This document shows positions 55,431 through 64,000 of a DNA stretch of 64,000 bases, one piece after another. The notes under the pieces were generated by a model, which did no database searches, had not been told where the DNA came from, and was given only the letters and a program-made list of their open reading frames with translations. This DNA is from Ariolimax columbianus (taxonomy: Eukaryota > Mollusca > Gastropoda > Stylommatophora > Arionidae). The stretch spans positions 41,630,793 through 41,694,792 of the forward strand of contig JAVGWX010000004.1 in assembly GCA_036924085.1 (NCBI GenBank), written 5' to 3'. How positions within the stretch are numbered: the first letter of the stretch is position 1; the number at the start of each line of letters is the position of its first letter. The position numbers and the translations under genes are program-made.

Positions 55431-56735
55431 CTCAACAACTAAATGGCCATCGATAAACCTGCTTTATTCACAATCTCCTCTAACATAAATAACAGCAAGC
55501 TGGCGCTCTCCAGAAGAAGAAAACTACGATATTAGTAATCAACTTTACATAAAAACACACAGATTGCCACGTCGTTAGGATAACCGTCTTCTTCTAGTCT
55601 AGGTCGGAAGAACACCAGTTCGTACTCCATCTAAGTACTTGTCTAAATCTATTGGCTGCGAAATGAAATCCCAAACTCAACATATCTCTGGGTTATCTTG
55701 TTTTTCCTCAGGGCTACAAATAGACAGGACGAAATGCAAGAATAGGAACAGAAACAACGAATTTATAGATATATTTATACAAACGCTGAATAAGTTGTTT
55801 GAACCAAGAACAATAACGGCGAGAAAGTTATAGAAATATTAAAATGTCAACTTACGGACGATCTTCGTTTGATGTCTGTCTGCATAGTCCTCCTCGACTA
55901 ATCAATGCTTCTTCCGCCATTATCAGTTCAAGAATTAGAATTCAGTTGTACTATTCTTCAACCTTCTGTAAATATACGACTATCTATAATCGACCCCAAT
56001 TTCTGAAACACCGGCCTTTCACCTCGATTACCGAGCAGTCTCCTCAGGTATATACCGTTTTTGTCTTTCACTTTGAGAATCCATAAAAATAGCACTGACG
56101 CTGGAAAACTGAGTTAAACCAACAGGTCTGGAACTTGGGTCAAGGTATACATGAAATGCATGAAGTTACTGCCCTTGTGAACCCGTCGGCGTGTACAGCG
56201 AGAGAGGCTCGTATCCTAATGCAAACAAAATTCGATGCCAGAGATAGGTATAAACTTAACAGATAGCAGCTACACAAAGATACATTGATTACCAGAAGTT
56301 GTTTCTCTTTATATATACAATTATTTTATGTTTGCCCATTGTTTTCTTTGTTGTAGTGGATTAACACCCCATCTATTTCTTAATTGTACGCGTTCACCTG
56401 TTAGTTCAAATGTTCCAGAGGAAAAACGTGGTCATTGTAATAGTGAATAGTTATTCTCTGTGATAGAATGATAAAAAGAAGACGGGCAGGAATGCCGATA
56501 ACAAATATTGGAGGTGAACAAGTTCGTATTCCCATATGATAACATTAGTGATGGGATGATAATAGTTTAAATGGGCAATGATCTTTAAGTAGAATGGTAC
56601 CATTTGAGATACAAGCGTGCATGCAACGAAGTGATATATTTCGAGGTACTAGCTTGATTATCATAGATCATAACATTAGATATACAAGAGTGTATGCAAC
56701 TGCGGGTCGTCGTGTGACTTTATTCCCATTGCAAG
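55431..56735. other. Unassigned DNA
   Basis: Open frames of 64 and 80 codons (55639, 55844; +) have no recognisable domain. Confidence 0.35.
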
Positions 56736-56739
56736 GGTA

Positions 56740-56935
56740 GGCTAGGGGTTTTTAGGCTGAGCACTGCAGACCGCTTCGCCACTGCTGTCGTCGTGTCGTG
56801 TGTTGGCTATGTTTATTTATTTCACCCCAAACAGAAAATCAACATATGCGTACTAGGAATTCGCTCTCTGCTGCCCTCATTATTGGCAGGCAAAAATCGA
56901 AACCATTCGATCACACGTTCCCTCTGCATCCAACA
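56740..56935 (-). mobile_element. tRNA-derived SINE, second copy of 40869 family
   Basis: The minus strand has gaacgtgtgatcgaatggtt, a gaaataaataaacatagcc block and gacagcagtggcgaagcggt, colinear with the SINE at 40869-41085. The B box is more damaged (gagcgaattcctagta). Confidence 0.55.
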
Positions 56936-57059
56936 TAGTGATCAATATAGAAGTAAAACAAAGTAATAAATTTAGATGAACAAGGAACTGACTAAACAAA
57001 GTGCTAAATTTAGAAGTACAAGACTGGCTGTAATAAATTGTAAAATGTGTGGTTTCATA

Positions 57060-57420
57060 CTATATTATAAATGGTAAAATTATAGGTACACAACTGATTA
57101 TAATAAAGTTATATATTTAGAGGAACAGGACTGACTTTAATAAGTAGTTAAATTATAGAAACAGGACTGACTTTGACAAGTAGTAAAATTAGAGAGAAGC
57201 ATGACTGATTTTAAAATGTAGTACAAATTAAAGGAACATGACTGATTTTAAAAAGTAGCACAAATTAGAGAAACATGACTGATTTTAAAAAGTAGTACAA
57301 ATTGGAGGAACATGACTGATTTTAAAAAGTAGTACAAATTAGAGGAACATGACTGACTTTAAAAAGTAGTAAAATTAGAGAACATGACTGACTTTAACAA
57401 AAAGATTAAACTAGAGTTGC
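57060..57420. repeat. Diverged 37-40 bp minisatellite
   Basis: Units with gaacatgactgattttaaaa plus agtagtacaaattagag. Left units are diverged and shade into the flank. Confidence 0.8.
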
Positions 57421-57745
57421 AAGACTGACTCTAATAAGTGATGAATTTAACTCCAAGGCTGACTATAATAAGTGATGAATTTAACTCCAAGGCTGACTAT
57501 AATAAGTGATGAATTTAACTCCAAGGCTGACTATAATAAGTGATGAATTTAACTCCAAGGCTGACTATAATAAGTGATGAATTTAACTCCAGTGCTGACT
57601 ATAATAAGTGATGAATTTAGCTCCAAGACTGACTTTGATAAGTGATGAATTTAACTCCAAGGCTGAATATAATAAGTGATGAATTTAACTCCAAGGCTGA
57701 CTATAATAAGTGATGAATTTAACCCCAAGGCTGACTATAATACAG
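57421..57745. repeat. 34-bp minisatellite
   Basis: Nine to ten units of aataagtgatgaatttaact plus ccaaggctgactat. It adjoins the preceding array and shares ctgact and taataagt blocks with it. Confidence 0.93.
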
Positions 57746-58265
57746 TCATAACAGATACACGAATTTATATATTTACATTGTGAACATTAGAGAGACATGA
57801 ATATCTATTAAAAAATTGAAATATTTCAGGGACAGTACATAATAATACCTCAGAATTTTGGACATAGGACTTGTTTGATACAATGATGAAATTAGAAGAG
57901 TCCAAGCAATCAGATGATATAAATAGATGTACAGGGTTGACAATACTACAATGATAACATTAACGTTACAGAACTGTCCGCAAAGATAATTATATAAACA
58001 GAGCTATAAGGCTCCCTAAAATAAATTGATAAAATACATGACTTCCTATGCGGATAAAATTATAGAATTATTATTACAGAAGTCTACAAAAGAAAATAAT
58101 ACAAATATATATCTAAGGCTTTATGTAATGAATTGATAAAACTGGAGGTGCATGACCCCCCTGTGACGTAAAAGTATCCTAATAGTACAATTGTAAAACT
58201 AGAAATGCAAGTTTCCTCACAAACTGTAGCAAAATTAGAAGGGAATAGCCACCAATTTTGTAGTT
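57746..58265. other. Unassigned AT-rich DNA
   Basis: No recognised feature beyond weak echoes of the previous repeat. Confidence 0.4.
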
Positions 58266-58269
58266 TTCA

Positions 58270-58720
58270 TTCCACTTGTGCTGTAAAGCGACGTGGATAG
58301 CTTAAGTCCTCTGTCCTGTGTTAAGTGCGTTGTGCCGGTCAATGGGAACCTGTGTTGGTGCAAAATCACTCTAATGGCATCTGTCCACCTGCCTAGCGGC
58401 CGCCCCTTACCCTGTAGCTAGATCTACCAGCACTGTAAGCCATCAGTAGAAGTTGATAAGGGTGCATTCTATTGAGATGACCAATCCAACGTATTTTCTG
58501 TCTGGAAATGTATTCGGCACAAGCCGTAGTTTCGACAATACTTCGAATGTCGTTTTTCCTGGTAACACCGATGACCTTCCTCAAACATGTCATTTCATAC
58601 GTTCGAAATCTGCTCTCACGCGCCCTGGACAGAGGCCATGTTTGGTACTGGTAGCACACAGTTGGCATAGATATACTGTTTATCAGCTATTGCTCTGCCA
58701 AAGAAGTGGTGACAGCTGAT
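58270..58720 (-). pseudogene. LINE RT C-terminal fragment
   Basis: The minus-strand frame (58668-58393) reads CYQYQTWPLSRARESRFRTY, EMTCLRKVIGVTRKNDIRSI and ISRQKIRWIGHLNRMHPYQL. It continues in another frame with RVRGRPLGRWTDAI. This is the typical end of many invertebrate non-LTR RTs: YG.ETW....RL...E..CLR.I.GV...D..RN, then RLRWFGH..RM, then RGRP..RW. RT catalytic motifs are not included. A frameshift sits in the RGRP segment. The family cannot be settled; it is not the I/Nimb family of copies A-D, which lacks this ending. No tail or duplication was identified. Confidence 0.6.
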
Positions 58721-58771
58721 AGCTACCAATAATACATTTATACAATTAGAGTTTCTTCTTCTACTTCTATT

Positions 58772-58852
58772 TGTTATTTTTCTTCTTCTTCTTCTTCTTC
58801 TTCTTCTTCTTCTTCTTCTTCTTCTTCTTCTTCTTCTTCTTCTTCTTCTGAT
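58772..58852. repeat. (CTT)n microsatellite
   Basis: About 24 near-perfect ctt units, equivalent to GAA on the minus strand. Confidence 0.95.
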
Positions 58853-59039
58853 ATCCAGAGTTATACGAGTTATTCATTCTTTTATTTTTTGTATCAAAAA
58901 TCGTTATTGTTTGTTGAGTTTGTTGAGTATCTTTTGAAACCTAGAAGGATGCTTCACACTCAGCAGATGCATGGCCTTCCTTTGTGAATGCCAGGGTGTA
59001 CAAACCACGAGTTGAAGAGAGCTGTGGGAGGAGGACAAG

Positions 59040-59990
59040 AGACTAAGGGATGGGCGGGTAAAGAGGGAGATGGTGGGCGCATGGGCAGTTAGGTTGGGGA
59101 AGAGTTAGAGATGAGGAAGCTGAAGGGAAAGAGAAGAGGGAATTTGGGGAAAGAGAAAAGGGAGTTGAGGGGAAAGAAAAGAGAGAGTTGAGGGGAAAGA
59201 AAAGAGAGAGTTGAGGGGAAATAAGAGAGGGAGTTGAGGGGAAAGAGAAGAGAGAATTGAGGACTGGAGAAAGGAGTTGAGGGGAAAGAGAAGAGAGAGA
59301 GGAAAGGAAAGAGAAAAGGGAGTTGATGGGAAACAGAAAAGGGAGTTGAGGGGAAAGAGAAGAGGGAGTTGGGGGGAAAGAGAAGAGAGAGTTGAGGGGT
59401 AGAGAAAAGGGAGTTGAGGAGAAGAGAAGAGGGAGTTGAGAGGAAAGATAAGATAGAGTTGAGGGAAAGAGAAGAGAGAGGAGGGGAAACAGAAGAGAGA
59501 ATTGAGGCCTAGAGAAGGGAGTTGAAGGGAAAGAGAGAGTTGAGTGGAAAGAGAAGAGGGAGTTGAGGGGAAAGAGAAGAGAGAGTTGATGGGAAAGACA
59601 AGAGAGAGTTGAGGAGAAAGACAAGAGAGAGTTGAGGAGAAAGAGAAGAGAGAGTTGAGGAGAAAGAGAAGAGAGAGTTGAGGAGAACGAGAAGAGAGAG
59701 TTGAGGGGGAGGGGGGACATTGAAGGTGATCGAGATGGACAGTTTGTGCTTCAGGGAGGGAGGGCAAAAAGGATGTGGGGAAGGAAAGAGGGGAGGGAAG
59801 GGTGAGAAAAGGTGGGAGGAAAGGGGGAGGAAAGAGGGAAGGAAAGGAGTGAGGAAAGGTGTGCAAAAGAGGAGGAAAGGGGCAGGGAAGTGGGGGAGTA
59901 GTGCGAAAAGAGTGAGGAAAGGAGGGAAGAAATGGGGCTGGAAAAGGAGGGCGGAGTGCGAAAAGAGGGTTCTAAGAACTTAATAACTTT
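59040..59990 (+). repeat. Polypurine minisatellite
   Basis: + strand almost only A and G, with a T in the recurring gagttgagggg. Units of about 25-30 bp (gagttgaggggaaagagaag). The right part (59750-59960) changes to ggaaaggagggaag-type units. Minus-strand Ser/Leu/Phe/Pro frames are artefacts. Confidence 0.9.
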
Positions 59991-60189
59991 CATAATAATT
60001 GTCGGAACGCAATAGTTATCGCAGTCAGCAAACCATTATCCTTGCTTGGTCACTCCAATAAGAGCATGGAGCACAAACTGCAGGTTGTCGCTCTGTGCGA
60101 AGACTGCGCCAAAAAGCGCATATTCGCCAATATGCTTTTGCAGTGGTGGTTACTGTATCAGTATCTTCAGGTTAATCAATTTGGAGACT

Positions 60190-60600
60190 GGTGTTGAAGT
60201 CGTCTGATCATGTCACGACTCTGTCCTCTGTCGGTCCGAAGACTGGTGTTGAAGTCGTCTGATCATGTCACGACTCTGTCCTCTGATGGTCAGTCTTGAG
60301 ATTGGTGTTGAAGTCGTCTGATCATGTCACGACTCTGTCCTCTGTCAGTCCAGAGATTGGTGTTGAAGTCGTCTGATCATGTCACGACTATGTCCTCTGT
60401 CAGCCAGGAGACTGGTTTTGAAGTCGTTTGATCATGTCACGACTCTGTCCTCTGTCAGTCCAGAGATTGGCGTTGAAGTCGTCTGATCATGTCACGACTC
60501 TGTCCTCTGTCAGTCAGTCTGGAGATTGGTGTTGAAGTCGTCTGATTATGTCACGACTCTGTCCTCTGATGGTCAGTCTGGAGATTGGTGTTGAACTGAT
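60190..60600. repeat. 55/59-bp minisatellite
   Basis: Seven units with gaagtcgtctgatcatgtca plus cgactctgtcctctg. Unit starts are spaced 55, 59, 55, 55, 55 and 59 bp; the longer units carry a 4-bp addition (cagt-type) in the connector. Confidence 0.93.
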
Positions 60601-60699
60601 CCGTTTCTGATTGGGAACTGAATTTGATATTCAGCATTTGATTTTCTCATAGCTTCTGTAATTATTTTAATTATTGCTCTATTAAAGCCAATGCCTGTG

Positions 60700-60912
60700 T
60701 GGTACCGGGAAAATGACCGCTGAGCATCTGCTGCAGAACTGCCCGACATACGATGATCAGAAAGAGCAGATGTGGCCATCACCAGTGGAACCACAAGACA
60801 AGCTCTATGGCAGTATCGACAGCCTCAGGATGACCGCCGCTTTTTTCGAAAAAATAATGGTTACTGTCTGACTGCGTACGATGAAGAAGAAGAAGAAGAA
60901 GAAGAAGAAGAA
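60700..60912 (+). mobile_element. LINE copy C, 3' end only
   Basis: About 210 bp matching 48893-49085 of copy B: GTGKMTAEHLLQNCPTYDDQ, MWPSPVEPQDKLYGS and the end FFEKIMVTV followed by TGA, then an uninterrupted GAA tail of about 11 repeats. Target duplication was not evident. It shows the natural stop codon of the family because its A-run has six A residues. Confidence 0.9.
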
Positions 60913-61114
60913 CCCAAGCAGTTCAAGTATAGGGAGACAAATGATTCGTGACACCCTGTCCAATACTGTTCATAGTCAATAAAATAGATAAAGAGAACTC
61001 TGCTTTGTTCTACCATTTTCTTTGTAAAAAAAAAACAGCACTCCATTTGCGTTTAGTGGCTCTATCCTTTCAGAACCCAAACAGATTTTCATTCAGCACA
61101 GATTATATATGTAC

Positions 61115-61185
61115 GATTAGTGTATTAGTAGAGCACTCGCTGTTCATGCCAAAGGTATGGGGTACAAATCCCACTATCGATAAGT
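61115..61185 (+). mobile_element. tRNA-derived SINE head
   Basis: ttagtagagcactcgctgtt (A-box-like) and ggggtacaaatcccactatc (B-box-like) have tRNA spacing. It ends where the CR1-type LINE begins, so it is either an independent SINE or a tRNA-like scrap joined to the LINE. Confidence 0.45.
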
Positions 61186-61194
61186 TTCAGCAGA

Positions 61195-62382
61195 CCTATC
61201 TGCAAATCATAGATAAAGGGTAGCCAGTGGATGTTATTTATCTAGACTTTGCAAAGGCCTTTGATAGAGTACCTCATCAAAGATTATTTCGAAAGTTAAA
61301 CTCACATGGAATAGGTGGGGAAGTTGCCAAATGGATTGAAAATTGGTTAACGGGAAGAAGGCAGAGGGTGGGCATAAATAAGGAGTACTCTGAGTGGAGT
61401 GAAGTGAAAAGTGGTGTGCCACAGGGCTTGGTTTTGGGACCAATTTTGTTCTTGATATATATAAATGATTTGGACATTGATATGAGATCCATGATTGCAA
61501 AATTTGCTGATGACACAAAACTATGCAGTAGTGTCTCATCTAAAGCGGAATTGGATATATTGATGTCGAATTTAAATAAAATTCGAGAATGATCTGTAAT
61601 CTGGCAAATGGAGTTTAATGTAGATAAATGTACAGTCATCCACAATGGTAGATCCAATATGGAACATAATTACAGAATGGAAGAAAACAATATTAGAAAG
61701 ATAGATAAGGAAAGGGACCTAGGGGTTATAATAGATCCTACAGGAAAGGTGAGAGAGCAAGTTAAGGTAGCAGTGAAAAAGGCAAATGCAATGTTAGGTA
61801 AGATTAAAAGAAACATTAAACATAGGAGCAAGGAAGTGATCGTCAAACTGTATAAAGCTTTAGTTAGACCTAGATTGGAGTACTGTGTACAGGTGTGGAG
61901 TCCTTATCATAGAGGGGACATAAACATGCTAGAAAGAATACAAAAAAGAGCGACAAAGATGATAGTGGGATTCCAGAATTACAGTTATGAGGAACGACTC
62001 AGAAAAACCGGCCTACAGTGTCTCGAAGAGAGAAGAATTCGTAGTGACTTAATACAGGTTTATAAGATGATCAGAGGAATCGATAAATTAGACTATAACA
62101 AGTTTTTTTTAAAATACAGCCACCTACAATAACACGAGGGCATAGCTACAAGCTGACTAAAGAGAGGTCCAGGTTAGATATTAGGAAATATTTTTTTAGT
62201 CAGAGAGTGGTGTCTGCTTGGAATGCATTGCTAGTGGAGGTAGTGGAGGCAGGGACAGTTAATGCATTTAAGAATAAACTGGATGCGCATAGCTTTTAGA
62301 GCAAGGTGATGTAAATGTAATTGGTTGTATACAGACTCCGCAGGATCTTCTAAACCAGTATAAAGACGTTAAGTTAAGTTAA
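61195..62382 (+). mobile_element. CR1/L2-group LINE, 5'-truncated, TTAAG tail
   Basis: RT from its middle to the end: PVDVIYLDFAKAFDRVPHQR, a WIENWLTGRRQRVGI segment, VKSGVPQGLVLGPILFLIYI, MIAKFADDTKLCSSV (FADD intact), MEFNVDKCTVIHNG, ERDLGVIIDPTGKVREQVKV, ALVRPRLEYCVQVWSPYHRG, LERIQKRATKMIVGF and RRIRSDLIQVYKMIRG. Damage is light: TAG for GAG at 61219, TGA at 61590 and a frameshift near 62125. Beyond the frame, sequence encoding SQRVVSAWN-like remnants (62195-62220) leads to the 3' end with a gttaagttaagttaa tail. Endonuclease and RT fingers are missing. Two solitary copies of its 3' end lie at 31.8 and 36.0 kb. Confidence 0.88.
61227..61592 (+). pseudogene. RT palm of CR1/L2-group LINE
   Basis: An open stretch of 121 codons beginning MDVIYLDFAKAFDRVPHQ. 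It carries both RT aspartate motifs (DFAKAFD and FADD) and the GVPQG turn. It stops at TGA where relatives have Leu/Trp before the WQM..N..KC segment, which follows in the same frame (61608-62132). Only one stop thus separates two intact halves, which suggests a fairly recent insertion. Function would be target-primed reverse transcription together with an endonuclease that this copy does not have. Confidence 0.85.
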
Positions 62383-62439
62383 ATGGGTACCTGTCATATG
62401 ATTAGGGAAATAAAAGGAAGCGAAGACAGGAACTGTACA

Positions 62440-62760
62440 CCCTACCGCATACTAGATGGGGCTTAGTGTATTGGAATCTCTAAAAACTTCATTCACCGAC
62501 TATAGTTCCAACTGCTATGTCACAAACCTTTACTCAGTATGCTGAAGTCGCTAACAACCTCATTATCCGGCAGTAGCATTACTACTATTGGGTACACCTT
62601 TACTCGGTATACTGATATTTAAAACAGCTTCATTCCCAGACAGATCGTTACAACTATGAGACAAACCGTTACTTTGTAAGCTGAAGTCGGTAACAGCTTC
62701 ATTCTCCCACAGTAGCGTTTCTACTTTGGGACAAACCTTGATCTTCCTTGTAAATATGCA
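62440..62760. repeat. Diverged repeat of about 80-90 bp
   Basis: Four degenerate units with ctttactcagtatgctgaag, a cttcattcccagacag block and ctatggg/acaaacc. A similar stretch (tatactgaagtctccaacaa cttcatcccgcggcagtag) is at 31655-31720, again close to a CR1-type 3' end. Confidence 0.55.
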
Positions 62761-63205
62761 TATCTTTCTTTCAAATTAAGAGAATACTATCTTCATGGAC
62801 AACCCTTCTTTGTAGACCTGCAGGTATGGTAACATGAATCTTTACTCTGCCATGCGGGACTGCAGGAAATATATGGACAATAGCTAATGGCTAAACCGGA
62901 AATGATGCGATTCACATGGACGCATTATGTAGATTTACAAACACAACACAAGAAACACGCACATCTAAATCCTTATTTATATCACGAGTTTTGGTATCTG
63001 TATTGTTTTTTCAAGCAAAACAAAACGCACCTGCCTATTTTAAAAGCCATTTTACTGTGCCAGGACGTTGTTGTTTCTTCCTTCGTTCGTTTTTTCATTT
63101 TTTTTTATACTGTAATACTGAATGTTTGTTTTTCGATTTCTTTTCTTCTTTTTCGGTACTCACGGAGCACGTCCATCACTTTAGTCAGGGTGCAAATGTT
63201 AATGT
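62761..63205. other. Unassigned DNA
   Basis: Open frames of 170 and 137 codons overlap each other (62887 and 62916, +) but extend into the following SINE and show no domain. I do not call them genes. Confidence 0.35.
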
Positions 63206-63217
63206 CAAGGTCAATGA

Positions 63218-63405
63218 AAAATTGGGAGCTACGTGGCCTAGTGGTTATGTGGCATGGCTCACAACCCGAAGGTCGATCCCCATCACTGCACCGGCCGTTA
63301 CCTCGGGGAAGCAAATCCTTAGAAAATGAAGGAGGAATCAGACCCTTACATAAAATGTATGCTGAAGTCGGATGCACTGGGCCGACAGGCGCAAAATAAA
63401 AACTA
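63218..63405 (+). mobile_element. tRNA-derived SINE
   Basis: The A box tggcctagtgg at 63234 and B box ggtcgatcccc at 63271 sit in a tRNA-like head (gagctacgtggcctagtggt). The body runs through accggccgttacctcggg to an A-rich end (gcaaaataaaaact) near 63405. Confidence 0.65.
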
Positions 63406-63830
63406 CAGTGCAACGCACATCGCCTTGGGAATTAGAGAAATCAAGTGAACTCAAAAACAACAAAACTGATAAGTACTGAACAAGATTCTCATATGTACTC
63501 AGCGTGCACCAAGAAGAAGACTATGTTAACGAGGTAGGAATCAACTCTGTGATTCACTTAGCGAAGAGCTTACTGAGAAGTCTTCCATTGCACTACAGAG
63601 ATGATTCAATGTCCCCCTTTACTAGTAATACAACAAGTGTCAATTCAAACTATCTACCAGAGAACATTGGTTCTGAGTTAAGAAATCATGGGAGTAGATA
63701 AAGCAATGTAAAGTATCCCATAGCATTACTGCCGTAGGGGTGTGAGGTGTTAGCGATCACACATTTCAAAGGCTTGGCTATATGAGGGCGGTAGCCATCC
63801 CCTCTCCCTCGCCGATTTTACTTCCCGGAC
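63406..63830. other. Unassigned DNA
   Basis: A 65-codon frame (63504, +) has no recognisable domain. Confidence 0.35.
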
Positions 63831-63831
63831 T

Positions 63832-63966
63832 GAACCGGTACCCATTTAAGGCTGGGTCGACCCGGGAGCCATTGCGGTCTGAAAAAAACATTTCCGCCTC
63901 AACTGGGGAATGAACCCAGGACCACTAAGATGCGAAGCCAGCGCGCTACACGGCTCCTATGATAAG
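63832..63966 (-). mobile_element. tRNA-derived SINE, minus strand
   Basis: On the minus strand, gccgtgtagcgcgctggctt (A-box region) and cctgggttcattccccagtt (B box GGTTCATTCC) form a good tRNA-like promoter. The body ends with acccagccttaaatgggtac, shared with the element at 29.8 kb. The B box lies at 63905-63920. Confidence 0.65.
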
Positions 63967-64000
63967 GCCATTAATCGATGAATCCAAAACACCCATTGAA

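Noticed and set aside
60680..60912. Target-site duplication for LINE copy C
   Set aside because: Flanks (aagccaatgcc and cccaagcagttc) are only loosely similar, so I do not claim a duplication.
61115..61185. A functional tRNA gene
   Set aside because: A- and B-box-like motifs are present, but the sequence does not fold into a full cloverleaf by eye, so a SINE head is more likely. The same applies at 46.4, 63.2 and 63.9 kb.
62887..63399. A 170-codon + frame
   Set aside because: Its second half is the SINE at 63218-63405, and the first half has low-complexity Phe/Leu sequence without a domain.

Overview
The window looks like intergenic or heterochromatin-like nuclear DNA from an invertebrate animal, most probably a mollusc or another lophotrochozoan. 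The evidence is a eukaryotic 18S rRNA fragment with an animal-type V4 region, several metazoan non-LTR retrotransposon lineages, BED-finger hAT, mariner and Merlin-like transposase remains, tRNA-derived SINEs, and very high minisatellite content. I recognise no intact host protein-coding gene, no intact tRNA gene, and nothing bacterial such as operons or CRISPR arrays. Almost all long open frames lie inside tandem repeats whose unit length is a multiple of three, so they are not evidence of genes.

Layout. 1-1606 is a decayed RNase H-class (I/Nimb-like) LINE that stops inside its reverse transcriptase (RT). It abuts a chimeric ribosomal segment (1607-3416): the middle of 18S, then tandem 18S/28S hybrid units of about 193 bp, then the 3' end of 28S, with no ITS or 5.8S. 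A second, better preserved LINE (copy A, endonuclease + RT + RNase H) fills about 4090-7389. 7.4-15.5 kb is mostly unassigned sequence with short minisatellites, a transposase fragment (13.2 kb) and two dispersed repeats. 15573-17095 is a hAT element with an 8-bp target duplication, whose right terminus has been multiplied into a tandem array. 21.8-23.6 kb holds two neighbouring RT pseudogenes, each with a minisatellite grown inside its coding frame; one array repeats the RT active site six times. 24.8-28.4 kb is dominated by simple and hexamer repeats.

29-37.3 kb carries a Merlin-like transposase fragment, CR1-type 3' ends, a 5'-truncated LINE (copy D) with a perfect 14-bp target duplication, another LINE remnant, and second copies of the dispersed repeats seen earlier. 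37.4-41.5 kb holds three minisatellites, one interrupted by a SINE. 43171-44113 is an internally deleted mariner with terminal repeats and TA duplication. 44.5-45.2 kb is a 12-bp repeat block. 46886-49090 is LINE copy B with a perfect 13-bp duplication. 49.3-60.6 kb is almost continuous minisatellite, including two blocks of about 0.9 kb that are nearly pure purine on the + strand. The end holds a 3' scrap of the LINE family (copy C), a SINE head, a CR1/L2-like LINE (61195-62382) and two more SINEs.

The parts do not form a pathway. The common theme is retrotransposition (LINE machinery with GAA or TTAAG tails, and SINEs that probably borrow such machinery) followed by tandem amplification of transposon and rRNA pieces. 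Identifications rest on recognising protein motifs and aligning copies by eye; no database search was run.
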